From: Buchnera aphidicola str. Ua (Uroleucon ambrosiae)
Lineage (GTDB): Bacteria; Pseudomonadota; Gammaproteobacteria; Enterobacterales; Enterobacteriaceae
Direction of reading: 5' to 3'
Length of the DNA stretch: 64,000 bases
NCBI RefSeq assembly: GCF_000225465.1
Contig: NC_017259.1
Location: 496,001 to 560,000 of the forward strand
Positions within the stretch are counted from its first letter, which is position 1. Each line of letters starts with the position of its first letter. Position numbers and translations under genes: made by a program. Positions 1 through 9,721 of this stretch are shown here, piece after piece. Under the pieces are notes generated by a model. The model had not been told where the DNA came from. It made no database searches and saw only the letters and a program-made list of their open reading frames with translations.

Positions 1-628
1 ATGATATACCTTGATGCTTACCTGAGTAATTCGCAATTAAATTTAATTTTGTTATCATTCCAGGCATAGCATATATTTGACTACCTAAATCCGGAATAAA
101 AAAAGCATTCATAACAGATTTTGAAGTAATACGAAAAATGATAGGTCGATTAACAGGGAACATAATTTCATTAATAGTAGCAATATGATAATCTGGATAA
201 ATAAATAACCATTTCCAATCTAAAGCAACTACATCTATTTTAATAGGATCATGAATAGAAATAATAGATTTTTTTGGTTCTAATACATGTGTATTATTCC
301 AAGCTAAAAAAGCTAAAAAAGAAACGATAACAATTGGTATTGTCCATATTACTATTTCTATTTTTTTTGAATCTGACCAATTCGGTCGATATATCTGATT
401 AGTATTAGTTGAGCGGTATTTAAAAGCAAAATATATTGTCATAAAAATAACAGGAATAATAATAAATAACATCATGACAAATGATATTAATATTAATGAG
501 TATTCTTGTATGGCAATAGATCCACTAGGATGCAATATTATACTGCTACATCCATTTAGAAAAAAAAATACTACTATTAATGATAATACTCTAAAAAATT
601 TAGTATAAATATTACTTAAACATATCAT
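1..628 (-). CDS. cyoA: cytochrome bo3 ubiquinol oxidase subunit II (partial, 3' end outside window)
   Basis: Subunit II of the proton-pumping quinol oxidase in the inner membrane. Reading the minus strand from the ATG at 628 gives about 209 codons that run off the window edge, so the C-terminus is missing. The N-terminus is a lipoprotein signal: a hydrophobic stretch ends in LNGC, making Cys27 the likely lipidated residue. Two further hydrophobic segments follow ([14 protein letters not shown] and [19 protein letters not shown]), then the start of the periplasmic cupredoxin domain ([16 protein letters not shown]). The other in-reach ATG at 623 hits a stop after three codons, so 628 is the start. 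The remaining cyo genes should lie before base 1. It is divergent from bolA. Confidence 0.95.
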   Translation of the reverse strand, partial: MICLSNIYTKFFRVLSLIVVFFFLNGCSSIILHPSGSIAIQEYSLILISFVMMLFIIIPVIFMTIYFAFKYRSTNTNQIYRPNWSDSKKIEIVIWTIPIVIVSFLAFLAWNNTHVLEPKKSIISIHDPIKIDVVALDWKWLFIYPDYHIATINEIMFPVNRPIIFRITSKSVMNAFFIPDLGSQIYAMPGMITKLNLIANYSGKHQGIS

Positions 629-858
629 TTAATAGCCTCTAAATAATTCTGATTCTTTATTAAAAAAATTTACATAACATTTATTTTATATAAGAAATTA
701 CACTAATTATTAATGATAATACTTTTTCGAAATAATTGAATTATTTGTTAAAAATTGATAAAATTTAATCAATATTTTAAGAGCATTTTTTAAAAATCTA
801 ATATAAATATTTTGATTGATCTTTATTTGTATTCAAAAAAAAGGAATAGTATTAATTA

Positions 859-1154
859 ATGATTCTAAAAAAAATAAAAAAATATTTAATATCTAACATG
901 CATATCGATTTTATTAAAATTTATAATAATAGCTATTTTCATCATCATTCCAAAACAGATCTCACGCATATAAAAATAATTATTGTTAGTAATGATTTTA
1001 TAAATCAAAATTTACTTGATAGACATCGTTTAATTTTTTCCAAACTATTTAAAATAAAAAAATATATTCAGTAACATTAAATACTTATACTGTAAATGAA
1101 TGGCAAAATAAAAAATGTCAAATCAATAATAATCCTAAATGTTTTAAAAAATGA
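859..1154 (+). CDS. bolA: BolA family protein, reading frame broken at a poly-A tract
   Basis: BolA proteins work with monothiol glutaredoxins in Fe-S cluster handling. The first frame (859-1074, 71 codons) carries the family core, including LLDRHRLIFSKL, which matches the RHR-x-IY region of E. coli BolA. It then stops at TAA 1072-1074. Shifting frame after the A7 run at 1056-1062 restores the family's C-terminal segment NTYTVNEWQ (E. coli HTYTIKEWE) and continues to TGA at 1152-1154. An eighth A would give one open frame of about 98 residues, the normal size. A good ribosome site (AGGAA at 842-846) precedes the ATG. The frame may be rescued by RNA polymerase slippage, may be a sequencing error, or may mark early decay. 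Family identity is clear; the functional state is not. Confidence 0.85.
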
Positions 1155-1275
1155 TATTTTATTTTTTTCTAAATACAATATATTTCTTATAAAAAATGAC
1201 ATTTTAAAAAATTAATAAACTTTAAAATATAGAAATATAAAATAAATAATAAAATTAATTGTTTGAGGTAAGAAA

Positions 1276-2604
1276 ATGAAATTTGTTATGGAAAAAAATC
1301 AAGATGAAAGCCATCGCGTTACAATTAATATTCTAAAAGAAACAATTAATAATTCTCTTCAAAAAGAATTTATAAAACTTAGTAAAACTAAAATTATTAA
1401 TGGATTTAGAAAAGGTAAAATTCCTATTACATTTATACAAAAAAAATATGGTGATGTTGTTTATTATGATATATTTAAACAACTAATGCAAAAATTTTTT
1501 TATGAATTTTTAAATAAAGAAAAAATAAAAATTATTGGCTCTCCACAATATTATATCCATAACAATAAAAACGAAAAAAAAGAATATGTTCAATACTCTG
1601 TTATATATGAAATTTATCCAACATTTCAAATAAAAAATATTAATAATATTACAGTAAATAAAATCAATGTTCAGATTACAGATGAAGAAATTCAAAACAA
1701 TATTGAAAAATATAAATATAAAAATTTTTTTTGGAAAAAAATTAATAAACCTATTAAATCTAATAATCGTGTAACTATTGATTATGAAGTTTATAATAAT
1801 ATTCACTTAATCACTAAATTTAATAAAAAAAATTATACATTTATTGTATCTGACACTACATTAATTCCTCAATTAAAATATAAAATTATTAATCATGTTA
1901 TAAACGATATTATTTTTTTTACAATAAAATTTCATGCATTATATCCAATACAAGAACTACAAAATCAAAATATCACATTTAAAATTAAAATTACTAAAAT
2001 CGAAGAACAAGAAGAAATAGAAACTGATTCAAATACTATAAAAAACATTTATGAACAAAAATTAAATCAAAAACAATATAAAAATATAAAAAATAATATT
2101 TACGCACAAATACAGAAAATAACTGAGAAATATCTTGAAGATCAAATAATTGATCAAATAATTAAAAAAAATATTATTTTAATACCACCAATTTTATTTA
2201 AACAAAACAAAAAAAATTTACATAAAGAATATGTAAAACAATATCACGAAAAAAATAGTAATATATTAGAAAAGAAATATCATTATAATTTTGATATAAA
2301 AGTTAAAAAGCAATTATGTATGCAAATTATATTAGATACTATCCTATCGAATGAAAAAATATTTGTAGACGAAAAAAATTTAACATCTTTAATTAATAAA
2401 ATATCTTTAAATTATAAAAAACCAACAGAAATTATTAATTTATATAATAAAAATGAAACTTTTAAAAATACTATAAAAAACATAGAATTAAAAAATCAAG
2501 CTATAAAATTCTTAAAAAATAACGTTAATATAGTTGAAAAATATTGGACTTTTAATGATTTTATAAATTATGAATGGGAAACTTATAATGAGTTTGCTAC
2601 ATAA
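1276..2604 (+). CDS. tig: trigger factor, ribosome-associated chaperone
   Basis: 442 residues against 432 in E. coli. It binds the ribosome exit tunnel at protein L23 and holds nascent chains, with peptidyl-prolyl isomerase activity. The ribosome-binding signature is visible as GFRKGKIP near residue 43. The FKBP-like middle domain is recognisable by position (about 150-250) but diverged. The C-terminal chaperone arms are rich in Lys, Asn and Ile, as usual in this genome. The start is preceded by GAGGT at 1264-1268. It lies directly upstream of clpP, clpX and lon, the order of E. coli. The docking partner rplW is also in this window. Confidence 0.97.
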   Translation: MKFVMEKNQDESHRVTINILKETINNSLQKEFIKLSKTKIINGFRKGKIPITFIQKKYGDVVYYDIFKQLMQKFFYEFLNKEKIKIIGSPQYYIHNNKNEKKEYVQYSVIYEIYPTFQIKNINNITVNKINVQITDEEIQNNIEKYKYKNFFWKKINKPIKSNNRVTIDYEVYNNIHLITKFNKKNYTFIVSDTTLIPQLKYKIINHVINDIIFFTIKFHALYPIQELQNQNITFKIKITKIEEQEEIETDSNTIKNIYEQKLNQKQYKNIKNNIYAQIQKITEKYLEDQIIDQIIKKNIILIPPILFKQNKKNLHKEYVKQYHEKNSNILEKKYHYNFDIKVKKQLCMQIILDTILSNEKIFVDEKNLTSLINKISLNYKKPTEIINLYNKNETFKNTIKNIELKNQAIKFLKNNVNIVEKYWTFNDFINYEWETYNEFAT

Positions 2605-2702
2605 ATTTTATACTTATATATATTGAATTCAGTATACTAAAATTTTACATATTTATAAAAATTCTTTAACAAAAATGATATTCATTTTTTACAGGAACAA
2701 AA

Positions 2703-3317
2703 ATGTTATATAGTAAAAATGCACAACATTTATTCGGAACATTCGTTCCAATGGTTATAGAAGAACATTCTAGAGGAGAACGCTCATATGATATTTATTC
2801 AAGATTATTAAAAGAAAGAATAATTTTTATAACAGGTCCTATTGAAGATAATATGGCAAATAATATTGTAGCTCAAATATTATTTTTAGAATCTGAACAA
2901 CCAGATAAAGATATATTTTTATATATAAATTCTCCAGGAGGTATTATCACGGCAGGAATGTCAATTTATGACACGATGCAATTTGTAAAATCAGATATTA
3001 GTACTATTTGCATAGGTCAAGCATGTTCAATGGCAGCTTTATTATTAACATCTGGAAAAAAAGGAAAAAGATTTTGTTTACCTAATTCAAAAGTAATGAT
3101 TCATCAGCCATTAGGTGGATATAAAGGACAAGCATCAGATATTGCTATTCATGCACGAGAAATTATGGATATGAAGAAAAAACTAAACAAATTAATGTCT
3201 TTTCACACAGGACAATCTATAAAAAAAATTAATAAAGATACAGAACGAGATTGTTTTTTATCAGCACATGAAGCAATTCAATATGGATTAACTGATGCAG
3301 TTTTAACACAACGTTGA
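2703..3317 (+). CDS. clpP: ATP-dependent Clp protease proteolytic subunit
   Basis: 204 residues (E. coli precursor 207). It forms the double heptameric ring that degrades substrates unfolded by ClpX in the cytoplasm. The catalytic serine lies in GQACSMAA (Ser109) and the catalytic histidine in MIHQPLGG (His134). The oxyanion-loop glycines are in NSPGG, and the handle region [12 protein letters not shown] is intact. The N-terminal axial-loop and propeptide region (first ~15 residues) differs from E. coli, so processing cannot be predicted. The ribosome site is AGGAA about 5 bases before ATG. clpX follows after 95 bases, consistent with one transcript. Confidence 0.98.
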   Translation: MLYSKNAQHLFGTFVPMVIEEHSRGERSYDIYSRLLKERIIFITGPIEDNMANNIVAQILFLESEQPDKDIFLYINSPGGIITAGMSIYDTMQFVKSDISTICIGQACSMAALLLTSGKKGKRFCLPNSKVMIHQPLGGYKGQASDIAIHAREIMDMKKKLNKLMSFHTGQSIKKINKDTERDCFLSAHEAIQYGLTDAVLTQR

Positions 3318-3412
3318 AAAATGAATATATTATACTTTTTAATAAAAAATTTAGTTAAAATATAGAATCTATTTACTCAAGTAATATGACTAGATATCAA
3401 AAGAGGTTAATC

Positions 3413-4699
3413 ATGACAGATAAGAGTAAAGAAAATTCTACAATACTGCTTTATTGTTCTTTTTGTGGTAAAAATCAAAAAGAAGTGCAAAAATTAATAG
3501 CTGGTCCTAAAGTTTATATATGTGATGAATGTATTCGATTATGCAATAATATTATTCATCAAGAAACTCCAAAACAAAAAACAAAAAGTATTACAAATAA
3601 AATTCATGACTTACCAAAACCACATGAAATAAAAGCATACTTAGATAATTATGTAATTGGACAAGATTATACAAAAAAAGTTTTATCTGTGGCTGTTTAT
3701 AATCATTATAAACGTTTGAGCAATTTTGATAAAAATATAGATTTAGTTGAATTAGGAAAAAGTAATATATTATTAATAGGACCAACAGGTAGTGGAAAAA
3801 CATTATTAGCACAAACATTAGCTAAATTTTTGGATGTACCATTTGCAATTGCAGATGCTACAACTTTAACAGAAGCTGGATATGTAGGCGAAGATGTTGA
3901 AAATGTTATTCAAAAATTGTTACAAAAATGTCAATATGATGTAAAAAAAGCAGAATTAGGCATTATTTATATTGATGAAATAGATAAAATAGCAAAAAAA
4001 TCTAATAATCCATCTATTACTAGAGATGTATCTGGGGAAGGAGTACAACAAGCTTTATTAAAATTAATTGAAGGCACATTAGCATCTATCCCTCCTCAAG
4101 GAGGACGTAAACATCCACAACAAGAATTTTTACAAATTAATACTTCTAATATATTATTTATATGTGCTGGTGCATTTTTAGATTTATCTAAAATTGTTTC
4201 TAAAAGGCTTGATAACAAAACGGAAATAGGTTTTCACGCTGATGTTAAAAAAACACAAAAAAATATATCAGAAGATATTTTATTAAAAAAAGTAGAACCT
4301 GAAGACTTAATAAAATTTGGATTAATTCCTGAGTTTATTGGTCGTTTGCCAATTATAGCAATATTAAATCAATTAACTGAAGATGTTTTAACACAAATAT
4401 TATATAAACCGAAAAATGCTTTAATTAAACAATATCAAATTTTATTTCAATTAGAAAAAGTAAAATTAGAATTTAATAAAGAATGTATGAAATCTATTGC
4501 AAAAAAAGCAATAAACAAAAAAACAGGCGCTAGAGGACTCCGGTCTATTATTGAGAATGTCTTATTAAATATTATGTACGAATTACCATCTATGAATCAT
4601 GTAAAAAAAGTTTTAATTAATGAATCTGTTATTAATTCCAATTCATCACCCAAAATAATATATGAAAAAAACAAATCCAAAAAAGCATCGGGTGAATAA
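3413..4699 (+). CDS. clpX: ATP-dependent Clp protease ATPase subunit ClpX
   Basis: AAA+ unfoldase that feeds ClpP. I place the start at ATG 3413 (MTDKSKEN, as E. coli MTDKRKD) with AGAGG at 3402-3406; an ATG nine codons earlier (3386) lacks support. 428 residues. The N-terminal zinc-binding domain has Cys15, Cys18, Cys37 and Cys40. Walker A is GPTGSGKT near residue 123, Walker B is [10 protein letters not shown], and the pore loop GYVGEDVE is present, as is the ClpP-docking IGF-type loop ([13 protein letters not shown] is the nearby conserved block). The sensor arginine motif GARGLRS lies near the C-terminus. A hairpin follows the stop. Confidence 0.98.
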   Translation: MTDKSKENSTILLYCSFCGKNQKEVQKLIAGPKVYICDECIRLCNNIIHQETPKQKTKSITNKIHDLPKPHEIKAYLDNYVIGQDYTKKVLSVAVYNHYKRLSNFDKNIDLVELGKSNILLIGPTGSGKTLLAQTLAKFLDVPFAIADATTLTEAGYVGEDVENVIQKLLQKCQYDVKKAELGIIYIDEIDKIAKKSNNPSITRDVSGEGVQQALLKLIEGTLASIPPQGGRKHPQQEFLQINTSNILFICAGAFLDLSKIVSKRLDNKTEIGFHADVKKTQKNISEDILLKKVEPEDLIKFGLIPEFIGRLPIIAILNQLTEDVLTQILYKPKNALIKQYQILFQLEKVKLEFNKECMKSIAKKAINKKTGARGLRSIIENVLLNIMYELPSMNHVKKVLINESVINSNSSPKIIYEKNKSKKASGE

Positions 4700-4720
4700 A
4701 ATATATTCGATGATCTTATA

Positions 4721-4746
4721 AAAATAAAAGCTATGACTTTTATTTT
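4721..4746 (+). terminator. hairpin after clpX
   Basis: Perfect 10-bp inverted repeat AAAATAAAAG / CTTTTATTTT with a 6-base loop, 22 bases after the clpX stop. The stem is almost all A-T, so it is a weak terminator candidate, but position and perfection favour it. Confidence 0.45.
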
Positions 4747-4888
4747 ATCAAACGCTTAACATAAAACACGTCAAGCAACGATTCCGATATACTTGACTGA
4801 TTATAGGTTTAAATACTGAATATTTTATTATTATATATTGCAGTTTTTAAAAATAAATAGCGGAAAATTCAACTAAAGAGAGAGCTCT

Positions 4889-7237
4889 ATGAATTCTGAG
4901 CGTTCTGAACGTATTACAATTCCTGTCTTACCATTAAGAGATGTAGTAATATATCCTCATATGGTAATTCCATTATTCGTAGGTCGTAAAACATCAATTC
5001 AATGTATTGAAAATTCTATGAATAATGATAAAAAAATTATGTTAATTGCACAAAAAGAAGCATCTAAAGAAAAACCTACAAAAAACGATTTATTTAATAT
5101 CGGTACTATTAGTGCAATTTTACAAATGTTAAAATTACCAGATGGTACAGTTAAAGTATTAATAGAAGGGCTGCAACGTGCATCTATAAAAAACTTAACA
5201 AATAATGGACAATATTTTATTGCAGAAGTTGAATTAATTCAGCCTCCTAAAATATTAGAAAAAGAACAAAAAGTATTAATTCGAACGACAATTAATCAAT
5301 TTGAATCTTATATTAAACTTAATAAAAAAATTCCATTAGAAATATTAAATACTCTTAATAATATCACAAATTCAGAAAAACTAGCAGATACTATTGCTGC
5401 TCATATGCCATTAAAATTAAATGATAAACAATCAGTATTAGAAATATGTAATATAAATGAAAGATTAGAATTTTTAATGGCTATTATGGAATCTGAAATA
5501 GATTTACTTTTAGTAGAAAAAAAAATTAGAAATCGCGTCAAAAAACAAATGGAAAAAAGTCAAAGAGAATATTATCTCAATGAACAAATAAAAGCAATTC
5601 AAAAAGAACTTGGAGATATGGATGAAATTCCAGATGAAAATCAAATACTAAAACGAAAAATTACAGCGTCAAAAATGCCTAAAGAAGCTAAAGAAAAAAC
5701 TGAATCAGAATTACAAAAATTAAAAATGATGTCCCCTATGTCAGCAGAGGCAACAGTAGTACGAAGCTATATTGATTGGATGATACAAGTTCCCTGGCAC
5801 GCTAGAACTAAAATAAAAAAAGATATTCAACAAGCTAAAAAAATTTTAGATATAGACCATTTTGGTCTAGAAAAAGTAAAAGAAAGAATTTTAGAATACT
5901 TAGCAGTACAAAGCCGAAAAAATAAAATAAAAGGTCCTATACTATGTTTAATTGGTCCTCCTGGTGTAGGAAAAACATCATTAGGAAAATCTATTGCAAG
6001 ATCTACAGGAAGAAAATATGTACGTATGGCTTTGGGGGGGATAAGAGACGAAGCGGAAATTAGAGGTCATAGACGTACATATATAGGTTCTATGCCTGGT
6101 AAATTAATTCAAAAAATAGCAAAATCAAAAGTAAAAAATCCTTTATTTTTATTAGATGAAATTGACAAAATGTCTTGTGATATAAGAGTAGATCCAGCTT
6201 CTGCTTTATTAGAAGTATTAGATCCAGAACAAAATACAACTTTTAATGATCATTATTTAGAAGTTGATTATGATCTCTCGGATGTGATGTTTGTAGCTAC
6301 ATCTAATTCTATGAACATACCTGCACCATTACTTGATCGTATGGAAATAATACGACTGTCTGGTTATACTGAAAATGAAAAATTAAATATAGCAAAAAAA
6401 TATCTATATCCAAAACAAATAGAAAGAAATGGACTAAAAAAAGATGAATTAAAGATAACGGATTGCGCAATAATTAGTATTATTCAAAATTATACTCGTG
6501 AAGCTGGAGTTCGTAATTTAGAACGTGAAATTTCTAAAATATGTCGAAAAGTAGTAAAAAATTTACTTTTAGATAAATCTTTAACAAAAATTGAAGTAAA
6601 AAATCAAAATTTAAAAAAATTTTTAGGCATCAAACGTTTTAACTATGGAAAAAGTAATTGCAAAAATCAAATTGGTCAAGTAATTGGTTTGGCTTGGACA
6701 GAAGTAGGTGGTGAATTACTTACTATTGAAACCGCATGTATACCAGGAAAAGGAAAACTAACTTATACAGGTTCTTTAGGAAAAGTTATGCAAGAATCAA
6801 TTCAAGCAGCATTAACTGTAGTACGTTCTGAATCTTGTCAGTTAGGAATTCAAAAAAATTTTTATGAAAAATATGATATTCATGTACATGTACCTGAAGG
6901 CGCAACTCCAAAAGATGGACCTAGCGCTGGTATAGCAATGTGTACAGCTATAGTTTCATCATTAAAAAAAAATCCTGTTAAATCAGATATCGCAATGACA
7001 GGAGAAATAACCTTAAGAGGACAAGTATTACCTATTGGAGGATTAAAAGAAAAGCTATTAGCAGCACATCGTGGCGGGATTAAAACAGTATTAATACCAT
7101 ATGAAAATAAACGAGATTTAGAAGAAATACCTAAAAATATTATTAAAGGATTAAAAATACATCCAATAAAAAATATTATAGAAGTTCTAAACTTAGCATT
7201 TGAAAATACACCTTATATTTTAAGAGAGAAAAAATAA
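4889..7237 (+). CDS. lon: ATP-dependent protease Lon
   Basis: 782 residues (E. coli 784). Homo-oligomeric cytoplasmic protease that removes damaged and regulatory proteins. Residue numbering tracks E. coli closely: Walker A GPPGVGKT starts at residue 356, the catalytic Ser679 is in PKDGPSAG, and the catalytic Lys722 is in GGLKEKLLAAHRGG. The N-terminal substrate-binding domain (residues 1-300) and Walker B FLLDEIDKM are present. The start follows an AAAGAGAGAG purine run. The preceding 140-base spacer is less AT-rich than its surroundings and probably holds the promoter (TTGACT at 4793), but I cannot define a clean sigma70 or sigma32 pair. Confidence 0.98.
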   Translation: MNSERSERITIPVLPLRDVVIYPHMVIPLFVGRKTSIQCIENSMNNDKKIMLIAQKEASKEKPTKNDLFNIGTISAILQMLKLPDGTVKVLIEGLQRASIKNLTNNGQYFIAEVELIQPPKILEKEQKVLIRTTINQFESYIKLNKKIPLEILNTLNNITNSEKLADTIAAHMPLKLNDKQSVLEICNINERLEFLMAIMESEIDLLLVEKKIRNRVKKQMEKSQREYYLNEQIKAIQKELGDMDEIPDENQILKRKITASKMPKEAKEKTESELQKLKMMSPMSAEATVVRSYIDWMIQVPWHARTKIKKDIQQAKKILDIDHFGLEKVKERILEYLAVQSRKNKIKGPILCLIGPPGVGKTSLGKSIARSTGRKYVRMALGGIRDEAEIRGHRRTYIGSMPGKLIQKIAKSKVKNPLFLLDEIDKMSCDIRVDPASALLEVLDPEQNTTFNDHYLEVDYDLSDVMFVATSNSMNIPAPLLDRMEIIRLSGYTENEKLNIAKKYLYPKQIERNGLKKDELKITDCAIISIIQNYTREAGVRNLEREISKICRKVVKNLLLDKSLTKIEVKNQNLKKFLGIKRFNYGKSNCKNQIGQVIGLAWTEVGGELLTIETACIPGKGKLTYTGSLGKVMQESIQAALTVVRSESCQLGIQKNFYEKYDIHVHVPEGATPKDGPSAGIAMCTAIVSSLKKNPVKSDIAMTGEITLRGQVLPIGGLKEKLLAAHRGGIKTVLIPYENKRDLEEIPKNIIKGLKIHPIKNIIEVLNLAFENTPYILREKK

Positions 7238-7263
7238 TATTATAATAGCAAAATCAAAATCTT

Positions 7264-7288
7264 GGCTGACAAAATTTGTCAGCCTTTA
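7264..7288 (+). terminator. rho-independent terminator of lon
   Basis: GGCTGACA and TGTCAGCC form a perfect 8-bp GC-containing stem, extendable by A-T pairs to a 3-base loop, followed by a short T run. It lies 26 bases after the lon stop. Confidence 0.85.
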
Positions 7289-7354
7289 TAAATAGAATAT
7301 AAGAATATTTTTTCTTTAAAAGAATATTTAAAATATATAGGATTATAGCATATT

Positions 7355-9232
7355 ATGAAAAAACATTCGCAATCACGCTTCACTCATATAATAGGAAAAT
7401 GTATTTTAGGAATTATCATTTTATCTTTAATATTAAGTACTATAAATGGTTATATTCATCAAAATTCTGAAAAATATATAGCTGTAGTAAATGGTGAAAA
7501 AATTAATCTTAGTACCTTTCAAAAAATGTATTTTATTGAACAAGAAAAACAAAAAAAAATATTAGGAAAAAAATTCTTTAAAATACATAATAATGTACAA
7601 TTTATACAACAAACATATAATTATGTTATTTCACAGTTAGTTAATAACGTTCTTTTAGAACAATACGCAAAAAAAATGCAATTACAAGTCAATGACTCTG
7701 AAATTAAAAAAATAATATTTAATTCTTCTTTATTTCAAAAAAATAAAAAATTTAATAAAGAACAATATTTAAATTATCTTACATCTATAAATTTAACTAA
7801 TCGTGAGTATATTGATATAATTAAAAAAAAAATTAATACAGAAAATTTAGTCAATGCTATATATAATAGTAATTTTATTTTAAACTATGAAAAAAACAAC
7901 ATTATTAAATTGTTATCTCAAAAAAGAATTATTAAAAAAGCTATTATTAAAACAGATTCTATAATTAATAAACAACACACAAATGATATAGAAGCACGAA
8001 AATATTTTTATCAAAACAGAAATAATTTTTATATTCCTGAAAAATTTAAAATTAATTTTATTCACTTAAATATTGATCGATTTAAAACTAGTTGTAATAA
8101 TAAAGAAATTTATGAAACATATCTAAAAAATATTCAAAAATATTCAACAAAAGAAATAAGAAGATATAGTATTATTCAAACTAAAACTAAAAAACAAGCT
8201 TTATTAATATTATCTAAATTATCTAATGCACCAAAAGATTTTTCAAAAATTGCTCAAAAACACTCTATAGATCCAATTTCTTCTAAAAAAGGAGGTGATA
8301 TTGGTTGGATATCAGAAGATATAACACCTAATGAAATAAAAAAAGCTAATTTACAAAGAAAAAATCAAATATCTAATATTATTACATTTAAAAATGAATT
8401 TTTAATTATTAAATTAAATGACATTAAAATTGCACAACCAAAAAAAATAGATGAAGTATCTGATATAATTAAAAAAAAAATTCAACACAAAAAATCATTA
8501 AATTTATATAATACTTTTATACATAACATATCTCATGTTGTAAAAAAACATCCAAATAATATCGAATCAATTATTAAAAAAAATAATTTTGTTATTGAAA
8601 AAACAAATTGGTTTAATAAAAATTCAGTTCCTAAAAATTTAAATAATTTTATTTTGAAAAAAATAATCTTTCATAAGAAATTATTGCAAAATCATCAAAT
8701 TCCAAAAAAATATTTTCATTTAATTATTTTAAAAAAACATCAAGCTTTTTTAATTAAATTAGTAAATTTCAAGAATCAAGAAAAACAATCATTTCAAAAC
8801 GTTCGAAAAAATATTATATATAAAATAAATCTTATAAAAGCTACAAAAGAATCTCAAAAAAAAGCAGAAAAAATTATGTTGCAATTGAAAAAAGGAAAAA
8901 ATAATTTATTTAAAAAATCACATCTATATTTTTCTGATCCTGAAATTATATCTCGTTATGATCAAAATTCTATTACATCAATAATTTTTAATTTACCTCG
9001 ACCAAAACAAGGAAAAAAAACATATACTTTATATCAAGATAAAAACAATAATTTTATAATTATATCATTAGAAAAAGTTTATAATACAACTTTTTCTCCA
9101 GAAGAAAATAATATGATTATTAAATATATAGAACAAAATAACAATCAAATAATTTTTAATTCTATTCTTAAAGACCTACGTGAAAAATCAGTAATTACAT
9201 ACAATAAGATAGAATTTGATAAATTACTTTAA
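7355..9232 (+). CDS. ppiD: periplasmic folding chaperone PpiD (SurA-like, parvulin type)
   Basis: 625 residues (E. coli 623). Inner-membrane-anchored foldase near the Sec translocon. One hydrophobic segment lies near residues 12-34, followed by a long periplasmic part. The SurA-like N-terminal chaperone region follows the membrane anchor. A parvulin-like domain spans about residues 225-357, with KKGGDIGWIS as the most conserved block. The C-terminal half is poorly conserved and Lys/Asn-rich, but the frame is open throughout. It follows lon, as in E. coli after loss of hupB. In E. coli the PpiD parvulin domain is catalytically weak, so chaperone function is the safer call. Confidence 0.95.
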   Translation: MKKHSQSRFTHIIGKCILGIIILSLILSTINGYIHQNSEKYIAVVNGEKINLSTFQKMYFIEQEKQKKILGKKFFKIHNNVQFIQQTYNYVISQLVNNVLLEQYAKKMQLQVNDSEIKKIIFNSSLFQKNKKFNKEQYLNYLTSINLTNREYIDIIKKKINTENLVNAIYNSNFILNYEKNNIIKLLSQKRIIKKAIIKTDSIINKQHTNDIEARKYFYQNRNNFYIPEKFKINFIHLNIDRFKTSCNNKEIYETYLKNIQKYSTKEIRRYSIIQTKTKKQALLILSKLSNAPKDFSKIAQKHSIDPISSKKGGDIGWISEDITPNEIKKANLQRKNQISNIITFKNEFLIIKLNDIKIAQPKKIDEVSDIIKKKIQHKKSLNLYNTFIHNISHVVKKHPNNIESIIKKNNFVIEKTNWFNKNSVPKNLNNFILKKIIFHKKLLQNHQIPKKYFHLIILKKHQAFLIKLVNFKNQEKQSFQNVRKNIIYKINLIKATKESQKKAEKIMLQLKKGKNNLFKKSHLYFSDPEIISRYDQNSITSIIFNLPRPKQGKKTYTLYQDKNNNFIIISLEKVYNTTFSPEENNMIIKYIEQNNNQIIFNSILKDLREKSVITYNKIEFDKLL

Positions 9233-9721
9233 TAGTTATTTAATATAAATAAAAATTTATCTATTATTAATAGTATATTTTAAAATTTATAATAATTATA
9301 TTTTTATAAAAATAATACAAAATAAATTTTTATGTTCATTATAATTAATATCTTAATAATTTTTATAAAAGTATTAATTTGAATTAATTTAACTTATCTA
9401 AATTCAAATGAAAATTTATATATATATTAATTATAAAATTATTAAGTATCTTACATGAATATTAATTATTTATATCTTTTAAAAGATAAAACAATTTAAC
9501 ACATAATATTAAAGTAAGAAATATATGAAAAGATTAAATATCATAAATATAAAAAATATAAATTTAAAAAAATATTTCAATATATATTCATTTGATATTT
9601 TAAAAATAAGCATGATATTTTTTAGAAAAATTAAAAATATTTTTTAAATATTTTTTTTAAAAAATAATGATTACTTGTATGTTAAAAAATAAATTTATAA
9701 TATTTAACTTAGGATTTTTTT
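9233..9721. other. 489-bp spacer between ppiD and mdlA, mostly decayed
   Basis: Extremely AT-rich. It occupies the place where E. coli carries ybaV-ybaO, and no remnant is recognisable. The only ORF of note is 9525-9647 on the plus strand (ATG, 40 codons, starting MKRLNIINIK), without a convincing ribosome site (AAGTAAG at 9512-9518) and with composition expected of random AT-rich DNA. The mdlA promoter is probably in the last 100 bases, but I cannot assign boxes. Confidence 0.5.

Noticed and set aside
1112-1205. 9-bp inverted repeat AAAATGTCA / TGACATTTT around the bolA end as a terminator
   Set aside because: The loop is about 76 bases and one arm lies inside the restored bolA frame, so it is probably coincidental.
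1510-1806. 98-codon minus-strand ORF inside tig
   Set aside because: Phe/Ile/Asn-rich reading of an AT-rich antisense strand; the plus strand is clearly tig, and no ribosome site or family match exists.
9525-9647. 40-codon ORF in the ppiD-mdlA spacer
   Set aside because: Composition matches random AT-rich DNA and no ribosome site of normal strength precedes it; listed only within the spacer entry.
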